64,000 nt of DNA from an uncultured Mediterraneibacter sp. (GTDB taxonomy: Bacteria > Bacillota > Clostridia > Lachnospirales > Lachnospiraceae), in assembly GCF_934309415.1 (NCBI RefSeq), contig NZ_CAKRDI010000009.1, forward strand, positions 41,038 through 105,037, written 5' to 3'. The first letter of the stretch is position 1. Each line of letters opens with the position of its first letter. A program made the translations under genes and the position numbers. Shown piece after piece: positions 36,538-46,732 of the stretch. The notes under the pieces were generated by a model. The model saw only the letters and a list, made by a program, of their open reading frames with translations. It did not search any database and was not told the origin of the DNA.

Positions 36538-38805
36538 ATGAAGTTATATGATTCAGGGGTATTTCTTTTAAATGGAACAACTGTTGTTCCAGAGAATGAA
36601 GCAGATCAGGAGTTATATGAGAAAAAAGAACAATATAAAAGTGGGACAATTTCATATGAAATTTTGCAGGCACATAATACAGGTAGTGACAAAGAAAATT
36701 TAAAAATCAAGTTCGATGCGATTACCAGTCACGACCTGACTTATGTAGGGATTATTCAGACAGCGAGAGCTTCAGGCGTTGAAAAATTCCCACTGCCTTA
36801 TGTGTTAACATGCTGTCATAATAGTCTGTGTGCTGTGGGGGGAACTATTAATGAAGATGATCACGTATTTGGATTAACAGCTGCGAAAAAATATGGTGGA
36901 ATTTATCTCCCACCGCATCTTGGAGTGATTCATCAGTATATGCGGGAGACAATGGCCGGTGGCGGAAAGATGATTCTTGGTTCTGATTCACACACAAGAT
37001 ATGGCGCACTTGGTACAATGGCGGTTGGCGAAGGCGGTGGAGAACTTGTAAAACAGATTCTTGAACAGACCTGGGATGTGAAGTATCCGGAAATTGTAGC
37101 TGTATATCTGGATGGAAAACCAAATCCGGGAATAGGTCCGCAGGATATTGCGATTGCGATTGTTACGGCAGTATTTAAGAATGGATATGTGAAAAATAAG
37201 GTGATGGAATTCGTAGGACCAGGGATATCTTCCATGAGTACAGATTTCAGAAATGGAATTGATGTAATGACTACAGAAACTACATGCCTGTCATCAATCT
37301 GGAGAACAGATGAAGATACAGAGGAATTTTTGAAAGTTCATGGACGTAAAGAGGACTTTAAGAAACTTGATCCAAAAGAAATTGCTTATTACGATGGATG
37401 CATTTATATCGATTTGTCCAAGATTCACAGTATGATTGCACTTCCATTCCATCCGTCAAATGGGTATGAAATCCGCGAATTAAATGCAAATATGGATGAT
37501 ATTTTACATGAAGTGGAAGAAGATGCCAAGAAACTGATTAAAAATCCAAATTTACATTTGAATCTCTGGGAAAAGGTTCATGATGGTGCATTATATGCAG
37601 ATCAGGGAACGATTGCAGGCTGTTCCGGAGGGACATATTCTAATATTATGGAAACTTCATATTTGCTGGATGGAAAAGGAACAGGACAAGATGTCTTTAA
37701 TTTAAGCGTTTACCCAAGTTCACAGGCAGTTATGATGGATCTGGTTCGAAAGGGCGCAATTGAAAAATTAATAGCAGCAGGAGCGACTATCCGAACAGCA
37801 TTTTGTGGACCATGTTTTGGTGCAGGAGACACTCCGGCTCATGGACAGCTTGCAGTTCGCCATACAACAAGAAATTTCCCAAACAGAGAAGGATCTAAAC
37901 CGGGAAATGGACAGATTGCAAGTGTTGCACTTATGGATGCACGGTCTATTGCAGTGACAGCAGCCAATGGGGGCAGAATTACAGCGGCAGATGAACTGGG
38001 CTACGAATATGATTGCCCGACGTATCATTATGATCCCATTGCATATGAAAAAAGAGTGTATCAGGGATTTCGAAAAGGAAATCCGGAAGAAGAGCTGGTA
38101 TGTGGTCCTAATATTAAAGACTGGCCGGAACTTCCTGCATTAAATGAAAATATGCTTTTGAGAGTTTGTGCGTATATTACAGATCCGGTAACAACTACAG
38201 ATGAATTGATTCCATCAGGTGAAACTGGATCATTTCGCTCAAATCCAATGGGGCTTGCTGAATTTACATTGAGCAGAAGAGCTCCAGAATATGTGAGAAA
38301 AGCAAAGGCTGTTATGAACAATGAAAAAGAACGAAAGAGCGGAAAGTGCCCGGAAGAAATTCAAAAGATTATAGACAGAATTCATTCAATTAAAGGGTAT
38401 GAAAATTTAAAGGCTGAAACAATAGATCTTTCCAGTACAATCTATGCGGTAAAACCAGGTGATGGGTCTGCAAGAGAACAGGCAGCATCCTGTCAGAGAG
38501 TACTTTTAGGTGGAGCGAATATTACTGTAGAATATGCAACGAAGAGATATAGATCAAATCTGATCAACTGGGGGATGATTCCATTTGTTTTAAATGGTGA
38601 AGCTGATTTTTCAGAGGATGATTATATTTTTGTGCCGAATATTAAAAAAGTGTTAGATACGAATATGAAACAGATAGAGGCGTATGTTATAGGAAAAGAA
38701 ATTTCTCCGATATCTCTTGCAATTGAGGCACTTACGGAGGAAGAAAAAGAGATTATACGTTGTGGTTCATTAATTAATTATAACAGAAAACAAAAAAAGA
38801 TGTAG
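36538..38805 (+). CDS. Aconitase-family hydratase (YbhJ-like)
   Basis: This 755-residue protein of the aconitase superfamily has residues for a 4Fe-4S cluster: [16 protein letters not shown] near the start, then [37 protein letters not shown] is the substrate-loop block. The swivel domain carries [23 protein letters not shown]. It is closer in length and layout to E. coli YbhJ than to housekeeping aconitase (about 890). It should interconvert a tricarboxylate and its unsaturated form. The start at 36538 follows AAAGGA by nine bases. It is the first gene of an operon that ends in citrate lyase, so citrate is the likely product. Confidence 0.85.
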   Translation: MKLYDSGVFLLNGTTVVPENEADQELYEKKEQYKSGTISYEILQAHNTGSDKENLKIKFDAITSHDLTYVGIIQTARASGVEKFPLPYVLTCCHNSLCAVGGTINEDDHVFGLTAAKKYGGIYLPPHLGVIHQYMRETMAGGGKMILGSDSHTRYGALGTMAVGEGGGELVKQILEQTWDVKYPEIVAVYLDGKPNPGIGPQDIAIAIVTAVFKNGYVKNKVMEFVGPGISSMSTDFRNGIDVMTTETTCLSSIWRTDEDTEEFLKVHGRKEDFKKLDPKEIAYYDGCIYIDLSKIHSMIALPFHPSNGYEIRELNANMDDILHEVEEDAKKLIKNPNLHLNLWEKVHDGALYADQGTIAGCSGGTYSNIMETSYLLDGKGTGQDVFNLSVYPSSQAVMMDLVRKGAIEKLIAAGATIRTAFCGPCFGAGDTPAHGQLAVRHTTRNFPNREGSKPGNGQIASVALMDARSIAVTAANGGRITAADELGYEYDCPTYHYDPIAYEKRVYQGFRKGNPEEELVCGPNIKDWPELPALNENMLLRVCAYITDPVTTTDELIPSGETGSFRSNPMGLAEFTLSRRAPEYVRKAKAVMNNEKERKSGKCPEEIQKIIDRIHSIKGYENLKAETIDLSSTIYAVKPGDGSAREQAASCQRVLLGGANITVEYATKRYRSNLINWGMIPFVLNGEADFSEDDYIFVPNIKKVLDTNMKQIEAYVIGKEISPISLAIEALTEEEKEIIRCGSLINYNRKQKKM

Positions 38806-38824
38806 AAGGTATTGGAAATATTAT

Positions 38825-39979
38825 ATGATAAATGATAAGAAAGAAAATAATAAAAATATTCCGGCGATGATTATTCGTGGAGGAACAAGTAAAGGAATCT
38901 ATCTTTTAAAAAGTGATCTTCCGAAAGATCCGGCTCAATGGGAGAAAATACTTTTGAAAATGATGGGAAGTCCGGATAAAAAACAGATTGATGGTCTTGG
39001 CGGATCTCAGTCAGTAACAAGTAAGGTTGCTATTGTAAGTCCGTCAGGAAGAGAGGATGCGGATGTTGATTATACTTTTGCGCAAGTATCAGTAGATAAA
39101 CCACTTGTCAGTTACAAGGGGAATTGTGGAAATATATCTTCAGGGGTAGGCCCATTTGCTATCGAAAAGGGACTTGTCAAAGCGGAAGAAGGAACCACAT
39201 CGGTTAGAATCTATAATACGAATACGGATAAGATTATTGTGGCAGATGTTAAAACAAAAAATGGACAGGTTATGTATGAGGGGAATTTCAGTATTGCAGG
39301 AGTTCCAGGAACAGCATCACCAATTCGTTTGAAATTTCTGAATCCGGCGGGGACACTTGGCAGAGGACTTCTGCCTACAGGGAATGCAGTGGATATATTG
39401 GATATTCCGGAATTTGGGAAAGTGGAAGTTTCAATTGTAGATGCAGCGAACCCTTTAGTATTTGTAAAAGCAAAAGATCTGGGACTTACAGGAAGAGAAC
39501 TTCCGGAGGAACTGAATGCAGATAAAGAAAAACTGGAAATTCTGGAAAGAGTAAGAGGTATTGCAGCAGTAAAATTGGGACTGATTGATGATTATGCGAA
39601 AGCAGCATGGGAAACGCCAGGAATTCCTAAAATGACATTTGTGTCAGAAGCAGAAACTTATAGTAACATGGATGGAATAGAAATCAAAAAGGAAGAGATT
39701 GATCTTCTTTCGAGAATGATGTCAATGCAGAAAGCACATCCGAGTTATGCAATGACAGGAGCAATGTGTACAGCAGCAGCAGCGGTGATTCCAGGCAGTA
39801 TAGTAAATCAGGTGTGTTCAGAAAATGTAGATACACAATTTATCCGAATTGGACATCCGGGAGGAATTCTTGAATGCGGTGTGGATTATAAGGAAACATC
39901 AGAAGAACTGATGATTTATGATACCTTTGGGTTTCGTACAGCTAATCTTCTTATGGAAGGAATTGTAAGAAATTATTAG
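38825..39979 (+). CDS. PrpF-family isomerase (YbhH-like)
   Basis: This 384-residue protein has a PrpF/diaminopimelate-epimerase-like fold. The first half has MIIRGGTSKGIYLLKSDLP, the second GNCGNISSGVGPFAIEKG, and later AMCTAAAAVIPGSIVNQV and IGHPGGILECGV. PrpF isomerises 2-methylaconitate or trans-aconitate, and relatives tautomerise 4-oxalomesaconate. Next to an aconitase-like hydratase and citrate lyase, a cis/trans aconitate isomerase is the simplest role. It lies 19 bp after the hydratase gene. Confidence 0.85.
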   Translation: MINDKKENNKNIPAMIIRGGTSKGIYLLKSDLPKDPAQWEKILLKMMGSPDKKQIDGLGGSQSVTSKVAIVSPSGREDADVDYTFAQVSVDKPLVSYKGNCGNISSGVGPFAIEKGLVKAEEGTTSVRIYNTNTDKIIVADVKTKNGQVMYEGNFSIAGVPGTASPIRLKFLNPAGTLGRGLLPTGNAVDILDIPEFGKVEVSIVDAANPLVFVKAKDLGLTGRELPEELNADKEKLEILERVRGIAAVKLGLIDDYAKAAWETPGIPKMTFVSEAETYSNMDGIEIKKEEIDLLSRMMSMQKAHPSYAMTGAMCTAAAAVIPGSIVNQVCSENVDTQFIRIGHPGGILECGVDYKETSEELMIYDTFGFRTANLLMEGIVRNY

Positions 39980-40003
39980 TAAATAAATACGGAGGATGAA
40001 TAT

Positions 40004-41269
40004 ATGAACCTTTCAATTATTTCGCTCATTGTCCTGGTAATTGTAGTGGCAATTGGCTTTATTAAAAAAGTGAATCTTGGTTTCTTATCAATTGGTGTTG
40101 CCTTTTTTCTTGGTACCTGTGGTGGGATGACGGCGAAGGAAATCGCATCAGGTTTTAGCAGTTCAATGTTTGTAACTTTGGTTGGTGTCACATTTTTGTT
40201 TGGTATGGCATCGAACAATGGAACATTGGAACTGTTTTCAAAGAAGATTGTTGCATTAGTAGGGAAACATACAGTGTTGATTCCTATTCTGATGTTTTTC
40301 CTTTCAGCATTTATTTCGGCAATTGGACCGGGACATATTGCAGCAGGAATTTTAATGACAACATTTGCGATGTATCTTGCGTTTGAAATGGATATCAATC
40401 CGATGGCGACAGCACTTTATGCAAAACTTGGTGCGAATGCAGGATGTGCATCAGTACTTTCTATTACGGGAGTTCTGGCAAAGAACCTTTCAGAACCACT
40501 GGGATACAGCGGATTTGGGTTACATTTGTTTTTATCTACATTACTCTCAGGTTTTTTATTTACACTGGTTGTATACATACTTTATAAAGGATATAAAGTA
40601 AAAGCAGATAATCCTCTGAAGTTTTCAGAAATCCCGAAATTTAACAGAGATCAGTGGTTAACGATTATTGCAATTATTATCATGGTAATTTGTTGTATTG
40701 GATTTAAGCTTGATACAGGTTTATTTGCTTTTGCGGCTGCAGCGGTATTGATTTTACTTGGAGCAGTAGATGAGAAAAAAGCGATTAAGGGTATTCCATG
40801 GGGAACACTGGTATTTATCTGTGGAGTAGGTGTATTGATTAATGTTATTGATACATTAGGTGGCATTACGATGATTTCAGATTTCCTGACAAAATTTATG
40901 AATGAACATACAGCAACCCCTATTCTTGCAACAACATCAGGAATTCTTTCATGGGTAAGTTCTACAACAGGCGTTGTTATGCCGACACTTTTCCCAATTG
41001 CAGCAGATGTATGCAAAACCTTTGGCAGTGGTGTAAATTATGTAGAACTTATATCTGCAATTACTGCAACTTCTTTTGCAGCAGCTATCAGTCCACTTTC
41101 AACAGGTGGTGCGATTATTATGTCTTCTTATTCAGCTGCAAGAGAAACAACAACAGAAGAAATGAATAAGATGTTTAAAACATTATTTCTTCTTTCTGTA
41201 GGAAATGTACTTTTAAATGTATTGCTTTCAGCATTAGGAGTATTTAAACTTGGAGGATTATTTTATTAG
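40004..41269 (+). CDS. MatC/DASS-type carboxylate carrier, first copy
   Basis: This 421-residue membrane protein has about ten to eleven helices and a MatC-like N-terminal half (GFIKKVNLGFLSIGVAFFLGTCGGMTAKEIASGFSSSMFVTLVGVTFLFGMASNNGTLEL). The internal sequence repeat and the two hairpin-loop regions (SAIGPGHIAAGI and SSTTGVVMPTLFPIA) are as in the ion-transporter superfamily. It would import the operon's acid substrate. In E. coli the ybhH-ybhJ pair also has a carrier, YbhI, between them. A paralogue with the same topology is encoded at 53639-54889. GGAGGATG precedes the start. Confidence 0.85.
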   Translation: MNLSIISLIVLVIVVAIGFIKKVNLGFLSIGVAFFLGTCGGMTAKEIASGFSSSMFVTLVGVTFLFGMASNNGTLELFSKKIVALVGKHTVLIPILMFFLSAFISAIGPGHIAAGILMTTFAMYLAFEMDINPMATALYAKLGANAGCASVLSITGVLAKNLSEPLGYSGFGLHLFLSTLLSGFLFTLVVYILYKGYKVKADNPLKFSEIPKFNRDQWLTIIAIIIMVICCIGFKLDTGLFAFAAAAVLILLGAVDEKKAIKGIPWGTLVFICGVGVLINVIDTLGGITMISDFLTKFMNEHTATPILATTSGILSWVSSTTGVVMPTLFPIAADVCKTFGSGVNYVELISAITATSFAAAISPLSTGGAIIMSSYSAARETTTEEMNKMFKTLFLLSVGNVLLNVLLSALGVFKLGGLFY

Positions 41270-41276
41270 AATATAC

Positions 41277-41298
41277 ATGGCAAAGTAATTTTGCCATG
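41277..41298 (+). terminator. Small hairpin before citD set 1
   Basis: ATGGCAAA pairs with TTTTGCCAT in the gap between the carrier and citD. No T tail follows, so it may only tune read-through or mRNA stability. Confidence 0.35.
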
Positions 41299-41327
41299 GT
41301 GTTCTGAATATACAGGAGGTTAGAGGA

Positions 41328-41627
41328 ATGAAGATTGAAAAATTAGCAGTTGCCGGAACATTGGAATCAAGTGATTGTATGGTGACAGTAGAACCGGGAA
41401 ACGGAACAATTGAAGTAGATCTCGAAAGTGCAGTTATGAATCAGTTTGGAGAACAGATTTGCAAGGTAGTGAAAGAAACATTGGAACGGTTAGATGTAGA
41501 TGATGCAATGATTCGTATTGTAGACAAAGGAGCTCTTGACTGTACAATTAAAGCACGTGTGGAATGTGCAGTATACAGAAGTATTGAACAAAAAAACAAT
41601 CTGCCATGGGGAGGTGCCATTAGATAA
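41328..41627 (+). CDS. citD: Citrate lyase acyl carrier protein, set 1
   Basis: This 99-residue gamma subunit carries the 2'-(5''-phosphoribosyl)-3'-dephospho-CoA group on Ser14 in AVAGTLESSD, and DKGALDCTIKARVE is the other conserved block. The thioester-bound acetyl arm moves between the alpha and beta subunits. AGGAGG lies ahead of the ATG, and its TAA shares a base with the citE start. CitG and CitX (both encoded downstream) make and attach the prosthetic group. Confidence 0.95.
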   Translation: MKIEKLAVAGTLESSDCMVTVEPGNGTIEVDLESAVMNQFGEQICKVVKETLERLDVDDAMIRIVDKGALDCTIKARVECAVYRSIEQKNNLPWGGAIR

Positions 41628-42526
41628 TGAATCCAAATAAAAAAAGATTAAGACGTACAATGATGTTTTTAAACGCTCAGAAACCAGGTCTTATAAAAGA
41701 TCCATATATTTACAGACCGGATTCTATTATGTTGGATCTGGAAGATGCTGTTGCTGAGAAAGAAAAAGATTCGGCCAGATTTTCTCTGTTTCATGCATTG
41801 AAAGAAATAAATTATAGAGGAATCGAGTGTATTGTAAGAATTAATGGACTGGATTCAGATCTGTGGCAGGAAGATATTCGATGTGCAGTTGCTAGTGGAG
41901 CAGATGGAATCCGTATTCCAAAAACAGAAACAGCTGAAGATGTAAAAAAGGTTGAAAAAGCAGTGGAAGATGCAGAAAAAGAGTTTGGTATTGAACCAGG
42001 AAAAGTTCTGATTATGGCAGCACTTGAATCTGCAAAAGGTGTATTAAATGCACTTGATATATGCAAAGCTTCAGAAAGATTGTTTGGAATAGCTCTTTCA
42101 GGAGGAGATTACACAAAAGATTTACAGACACACATCACAGGAACCGGGGTAGAACTTATGGGAGCAAGACAGCATATGATTATTGCTGCAAGAGCTGCCG
42201 GAGTACAGTGCTTTGATACGGTTTATACAGATCTTGATGATATGGAAGGATTTTACAAAGATGTGGAGACAATTCATTTAATGGGATTTGATGGAAAATC
42301 AATTATCAATCCACGTCAGATTGCACCGGTACATAAAATTTATACACCGACACAAAAAGAGATTATTTTTGCACAAAAAGTTGTAAAAGAGATTGACGAG
42401 AAGAAGGCACTTGGTATTGGAGTATTTACCGTAGATGGAAAAATGATTGATATTGCTTTTTATGATGGAGCGAAGCGTACAATTGAACTGGCAAAAGCTT
42501 CAGGTGTTTTAAAGGAGGAATATTAA
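41627..42526 (+). CDS. citE: Citrate lyase beta subunit (citryl-ACP lyase), set 1
   Basis: This 299-residue TIM-barrel enzyme cleaves citryl-ACP to acetyl-ACP and oxaloacetate. The N-terminal block RRTMMFLNAQKPGLIKDPYIYRPDS and the magnesium motif LDLEDAVAE are present, as is the later LSGGDYTKDLQTHITGTG. It is nearly the same as the set 3 CitE over its whole length and much less like set 2. Its start shares a base with the citD stop. Confidence 0.95.
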   Translation: MNPNKKRLRRTMMFLNAQKPGLIKDPYIYRPDSIMLDLEDAVAEKEKDSARFSLFHALKEINYRGIECIVRINGLDSDLWQEDIRCAVASGADGIRIPKTETAEDVKKVEKAVEDAEKEFGIEPGKVLIMAALESAKGVLNALDICKASERLFGIALSGGDYTKDLQTHITGTGVELMGARQHMIIAARAAGVQCFDTVYTDLDDMEGFYKDVETIHLMGFDGKSIINPRQIAPVHKIYTPTQKEIIFAQKVVKEIDEKKALGIGVFTVDGKMIDIAFYDGAKRTIELAKASGVLKEEY

Positions 42527-42527
42527 G

Positions 42528-44075
42528 ATGTTAAATGCAGTAGGGCGTGAAATTCCAGATGAAATTTTAAAAATTACAGGAAAAGAACCATTCCAGGGGA
42601 ATAATTATAAAGAAGGAGTTGAATATAGAAAACAAGGACCAATTGTGAAGCCGGTAATGGATCATAATACAAGCAAAATGGTATCTTCAATTCGTGAGGC
42701 ACTTGAAAAATGTGGAGCACATGATGGGATGACACTTGGATTTCATCACCATTTTCGTGAAGGAGATCTGGTGGTCAATATGGTCATGAAAGAAGTCCAT
42801 GATATGGGAATTAAGGACGTGACCATTTGTGCCAGTTCTTTGGGAAAGGCTCATGATCCATTAATTGAATATATTGAAGATGGAACAATTACAGGAATTG
42901 AATCTTCCGGTGTACGTGGCAAAATTGGTGAGGCGATTTCACATGGAAAATTAAAAGGTCTTGCGATTATGAGATCTCATGGTGGGCGTGTCCGGGCAAT
43001 TCAAAGTGGAGAAACAACAATTGATATTTCATTTATCGGAGCACCAACCTGTGACGATTATGGAAACTGTAAAGGAATCGGAGGAAAAAGTGATTGTGGA
43101 GTATTGTCCTATTCTTTTGTAGATGGACAGCATGCCAACAAAGTGGTAGCAGTAACGGATTGCTTAGTTCCATTTCCTAATTTCCCTGCAGATGTTGCAA
43201 TGACAAGAGTTGATTATGTATGCGTGGTTGATGCAATTGGAATTCCAGAGAAAATTGCGACTGGCGCAGCGAAGCCAACAACAGATACAAGAAAGCTGAT
43301 GATGGCTGACTATTGTACACAAGTTGTAATTAATACGCCATATTTTAAAGATGGATTTTCTTATCAGACAGGAGTTGGAGGAGCATCTATTGCATCAGCG
43401 GCGTCTTTAGCTAAAATTATGGAAGAACGTGGAATTAAGATGGGATTTGCAGTGGGTGGTATGAGTAAAGGCATGGTAGATATGTTGGATGCCGGGCAGG
43501 TAGGAAAACTGCTTGATACACAGGACTTTGATCTTTTTGCAGTAAATTCCGTAAAACGCCCTAATCATCATAGAATTAGTGCAGGAGCTTATGCAAATCC
43601 ATTTAATAAAGGAAGCTTTGTAAATAAACTTGATTATGTTGTACTTGCAGCATTAGAAGTTGATACACATTTTAACTGTAATGTAGTAGTGGGATCTGAT
43701 GGAATGATTACAGGAGCGCAAGGTGGACATCCGGATGCAGCACAGGGGGCAAAATGTACAATTGTAATCTGTCCGCTTCTGCAGGGAAGAATACCTGCAA
43801 TATGTACTGATGTGACGACAGTAACAACTCCTGGAGAGAGCATAGATGTGGTTGTGACAGATTATGGAGTAGCCGTTAATCCGGCAAGACAGGATCTGCT
43901 TGACTGTCTTAAGGAAGCTGAGTGTGTACCGTTAAAAACAATTGAGGAACTTCGCGATATTGCATATGATATAGTCGGAACTCCGCAGCCGGTTCAGTTT
44001 GGTGAAAGGGTAGTTGGTATTATCGAAGGTCGTGATGGAACGATTATGGATGTTGTACGTGAGGTGAAGGAATGA
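42528..44075 (+). CDS. citF: Citrate lyase alpha subunit (citrate:acetyl-ACP transferase), set 1
   Basis: This 515-residue subunit of the CoA-transferase family swaps acetyl for citrate on the carrier protein. It begins MLNAVGREIPDEIL, with CGAHDGMTLGFHHHFREGD, then the GVRGKIGEAISHGKLKG loop and GSDGMITGAQGGHPDAA near the C-terminal half. It lies one base after citE and completes the lyase complex. A stem-loop (44075-44111) follows before citG. Confidence 0.95.
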   Translation: MLNAVGREIPDEILKITGKEPFQGNNYKEGVEYRKQGPIVKPVMDHNTSKMVSSIREALEKCGAHDGMTLGFHHHFREGDLVVNMVMKEVHDMGIKDVTICASSLGKAHDPLIEYIEDGTITGIESSGVRGKIGEAISHGKLKGLAIMRSHGGRVRAIQSGETTIDISFIGAPTCDDYGNCKGIGGKSDCGVLSYSFVDGQHANKVVAVTDCLVPFPNFPADVAMTRVDYVCVVDAIGIPEKIATGAAKPTTDTRKLMMADYCTQVVINTPYFKDGFSYQTGVGGASIASAASLAKIMEERGIKMGFAVGGMSKGMVDMLDAGQVGKLLDTQDFDLFAVNSVKRPNHHRISAGAYANPFNKGSFVNKLDYVVLAALEVDTHFNCNVVVGSDGMITGAQGGHPDAAQGAKCTIVICPLLQGRIPAICTDVTTVTTPGESIDVVVTDYGVAVNPARQDLLDCLKEAECVPLKTIEELRDIAYDIVGTPQPVQFGERVVGIIEGRDGTIMDVVREVKE

Positions 44076-44111
44076 TATTTCCGACTGTAAACTTTTGTCA
44101 GTCGAAAATAT
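44075..44111 (+). terminator. Hairpin between citF and citG of set 1
   Basis: ATATTTCCGACTG pairs with CAGTCGAAAATAT (one mismatch) around a short loop. There is no clear T tail, so partial termination or processing is possible. Confidence 0.45.
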
Positions 44112-44138
44112 AAAAGTAGTGATGCAGAAGGTGTAGTG

Positions 44139-45011
44139 ATGATGGAAAAAGATAAATTTTCAGTTAAATTTTCAGATGAAATTGCAGGATATGCGACAAG
44201 AGCATTGTTGTACGAAGTATCAGTTACGCCTAAACCGGGGCTTGTAGACCGAAAGAATCAGGGATCACATAATGATATGGATTATTATACATTTTTAGAC
44301 AGTGCAGTAGCACTTACACCTTATTTTAAAGGTATGACTGAGCTTGGACAGATTACTTCAACAGAAAAACCAGAAACTACATTTTACAGGTTACAGGATT
44401 TGGGCAAAGAAGCAGAAGCAGCAATGTATCAGTCCACTTGTGGTGTGAACACGCATAAAGGAGCTATTTTCTCACTGGGAATTTTATGCGGTGCATTGGG
44501 TAGACTAAATGGCGCCGGAAAAAAGCTGTTAACTGAAAACCTTGTGAGTGAGTGTGTCAGAATGACAAAAGTTCCGATAGAATACTTTTTTGAAACGATG
44601 AAGCCGGAAATGAACACAGCGGGTTGTTGCTTGTACAGAAAATATGGAATACAGGGAATAAGAGGCGAAGTAGCATCCGGATTTTTATCTGTTCGCAAAG
44701 AAGGTCTGCCTGTTCTAAAGAAACTTTTGAAACGAGGATACTCATATGACAGGGCTGGAAGTATTACCCTGCTGTACCTGATTGCAGAAACTATTGACAC
44801 AAATATAATCACAAGATCTGATTATGAAATGTGTATGAAAATAAAGAACCAGTTAAAGAGATTAATAAAAGAAAAAGATGTTATAACTACTGCCATGTTG
44901 GAAAAAATAGACCAAAAATTTATAGAATATAACATTTCACCTGGAGGCTCAGCAGATTTGCTAGCAGTTAGCTGGTTCTTATATTTTCTGGAAAACAGAA
45001 ATGAAAAATAA
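44139..45011 (+). CDS. citG: Triphosphoribosyl-dephospho-CoA synthase, set 1
   Basis: This 290-residue enzyme makes the citrate lyase prosthetic group precursor from dephospho-CoA and ATP. The family blocks are ALLYEVSVTPKPGLVDRKNQGSHNDMDYYTFLDSA, CGVNTHKGAIFSLGIL and, near the C-terminus, PGGSADLLAVSWFLYF. The start at 44139 follows AGAAGG by seven bases; GTG at 44136 or ATG at 44142 are alternatives. A paralogue is encoded at 52695. It ends the rightward set 1 operon. Confidence 0.92.
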   Translation: MMEKDKFSVKFSDEIAGYATRALLYEVSVTPKPGLVDRKNQGSHNDMDYYTFLDSAVALTPYFKGMTELGQITSTEKPETTFYRLQDLGKEAEAAMYQSTCGVNTHKGAIFSLGILCGALGRLNGAGKKLLTENLVSECVRMTKVPIEYFFETMKPEMNTAGCCLYRKYGIQGIRGEVASGFLSVRKEGLPVLKKLLKRGYSYDRAGSITLLYLIAETIDTNIITRSDYEMCMKIKNQLKRLIKEKDVITTAMLEKIDQKFIEYNISPGGSADLLAVSWFLYFLENRNEK

Positions 45012-45086
45012 AGTGATTCTTTGGAATTGCAGGAGATTATATAGAACAGGCATAAACAGCAAGATCACTTAATGAAAAAAATTATG

Positions 45087-45127
45087 GAGATGTTACATGT
45101 ATGCTAAGTTGCATCATGTAACATCTC
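45087..45127 (-). terminator. Terminator of the citC-citX operon, overlapping citX
   Basis: GAGATGTTACATG and CATGTAACATCTC form a perfect 13 bp stem. On the minus strand it is followed within a few bases by a run of seven T. The left part of the stem codes the last residues of citX. Confidence 0.7.
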
Positions 45128-45607
45128 TTCAATTTTCGCCTGCATTTCTTCCACACTGTGTTTTCTCATGCGGGCGCATTCCTGTGCCTGACAGCCGCAG
45201 ATGATGCATTTGCGGTACGAACCGCGTGACAGTTTTTGACCATCGGTGTCAATTACATCAAGATCAAAGAGTCTTCCGAAAGGATGAGTCTCTTCAATCT
45301 GTGTGGTCAGTTCCTTGATTTTCTGAGCCGGATAATCAATCGCAAGCAATAATTCATCCCCGGTTTTCTCATGGATTTCCATAGAATTTTTAATTTCTGC
45401 CGGTGTATTTTCAAGCTTTGATAACAGGGCAGTTTTTCCACTCTCAAATGCAGCACGGATCTGCTCATTTGTTTTCACTGGTCCCGGAATGTTCATACAG
45501 AATGAAATGACAGGACAGTGATACTGAGAGATAAAAGTCTCCTGAATCTGAGCCCGTCGTTCCCGGCAGAGAAGCATATCAGTTAAAATAACCTGTTCTC
45601 CTTGCAT
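45104..45607 (-). CDS. citX: Holo-citrate lyase synthase
   Basis: This 167-residue nucleotidyltransferase attaches the prosthetic group to apo-CitD. It has the family start with LLCRERRAQIQ, a mid-block HPFGRLFDLDVID and the C-terminal YRKCIICGCQAQECARMRKHSVEE, all typical of CitX. The gene is leftward with citC and a LysR gene upstream. It is the only citX in the window, so it presumably serves all the lyase sets. The last codons lie in the terminator stem. Confidence 0.92.
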   Translation of the reverse strand: MQGEQVILTDMLLCRERRAQIQETFISQYHCPVISFCMNIPGPVKTNEQIRAAFESGKTALLSKLENTPAEIKNSMEIHEKTGDELLLAIDYPAQKIKELTTQIEETHPFGRLFDLDVIDTDGQKLSRGSYRKCIICGCQAQECARMRKHSVEEMQAKIEEMLHDAT

Positions 45608-45631
45608 GATAGATAGGTCTCCTTCAAATTT

Positions 45632-46726
45632 TTAATGATGCACCACATGATCTGCAGCCTTGATTTTCTCGATTACAGGTGCAGCCTCTTCGCTCTGAAA
45701 ATAGTGAAGTGTTGTCTTAGGTACAAGTGTCTTCAACAAATCTATATTACCACGTTTCAGTGCAGTTCGTACAGTAGAAGCACTGATTACATCACCATCT
45801 GCTTCTTTACGTGGAACAATGATACATTCCACTCCGTTCTCAGGAAGCTTCTGCGCCATGATATCATTATAAATTCCGGTAACCTGACTGTTTGGTTCTT
45901 CTCCGACATAGCGGCGGCTGATCTGCAGAGCTTTCGCAATCTGCGTAAAAATAGTCAGATCCAGATTGGCGTGGCTTTCCATAACGGCGGTGGCATCTTT
46001 CTGGAAATAACTCGGGAAAGTAGCACTGCTGATAATATACGGACCACTTTCATGGTAGATAATATTTTTCAGATGCTTTGTCCCTTCCATGACCAGTTTT
46101 TTTCTTACAGAGAAAGGAACCAGACTCTTGTCTTCACTGACGATAAACAGATGAAGAATATCATTTTCAGCTGCCGCTTTCTCTACCAGATACTGATGCC
46201 CAAGTGTAAATGGATTGGCATTCATTACAAGAGATGCGCATCGGAGATCTGTTATATTGTTGTTATGTTGTGCAGGCAGATCCTGCATTACAGGAGAATT
46301 CGCTGTTTCTTTTTCCAGCCGTTTTATATAATCATTAAAACCAGTGCGCCGGTTTTCCATAAAGACAATCTGACCATCGATTCTTGCAATTTCATAAAAT
46401 CCAAGATCACCGAAAAATTTAGCAGAGTTACATTTTGTATACAGAAACAGATGGGTATTATAACGCTCAAACTGTACGCTGATGAGATGCGTAACAATCT
46501 GATTCATCAGTCCCTCGCCCTGATGTGAACTGCTGACAGCCATACAGCGCAATGTGTTGCCGAAGCAGCTTCCGGTGGCAATGAGATTCATCTCATCATC
46601 GAACATGCCACAAGTGTAATCAAGATTGGCATCTCTGCGGATTCCCTCAGCCTGCAAAAGCTCATCCACCTGTGCATTTGCCCGTGAATCGGACGGATAG
46701 ATCTGTGAAATAGAGTAGTCTGACAT
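45632..46726 (-). CDS. citC: Citrate lyase ligase
   Basis: This 364-residue ligase acetylates the CitD prosthetic group with ATP and acetate to activate the lyase. The N-terminal part is GNAT-like (CMAVSSSHQGEGLMNQIV). The nucleotidyltransferase domain follows, with VMNANPFTLGHQYLVEKA, the HxGH-type motif being FTLGH. The C-terminus ends in LVPKTTLHYF. It is the only citC in the window. It begins six bases after the LysR gene stops, and citX follows 24 bp on. Confidence 0.94.
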   Translation of the reverse strand: MSDYSISQIYPSDSRANAQVDELLQAEGIRRDANLDYTCGMFDDEMNLIATGSCFGNTLRCMAVSSSHQGEGLMNQIVTHLISVQFERYNTHLFLYTKCNSAKFFGDLGFYEIARIDGQIVFMENRRTGFNDYIKRLEKETANSPVMQDLPAQHNNNITDLRCASLVMNANPFTLGHQYLVEKAAAENDILHLFIVSEDKSLVPFSVRKKLVMEGTKHLKNIIYHESGPYIISSATFPSYFQKDATAVMESHANLDLTIFTQIAKALQISRRYVGEEPNSQVTGIYNDIMAQKLPENGVECIIVPRKEADGDVISASTVRTALKRGNIDLLKTLVPKTTLHYFQSEEAAPVIEKIKAADHVVHH

Positions 46727-46732
46727 TTGATA

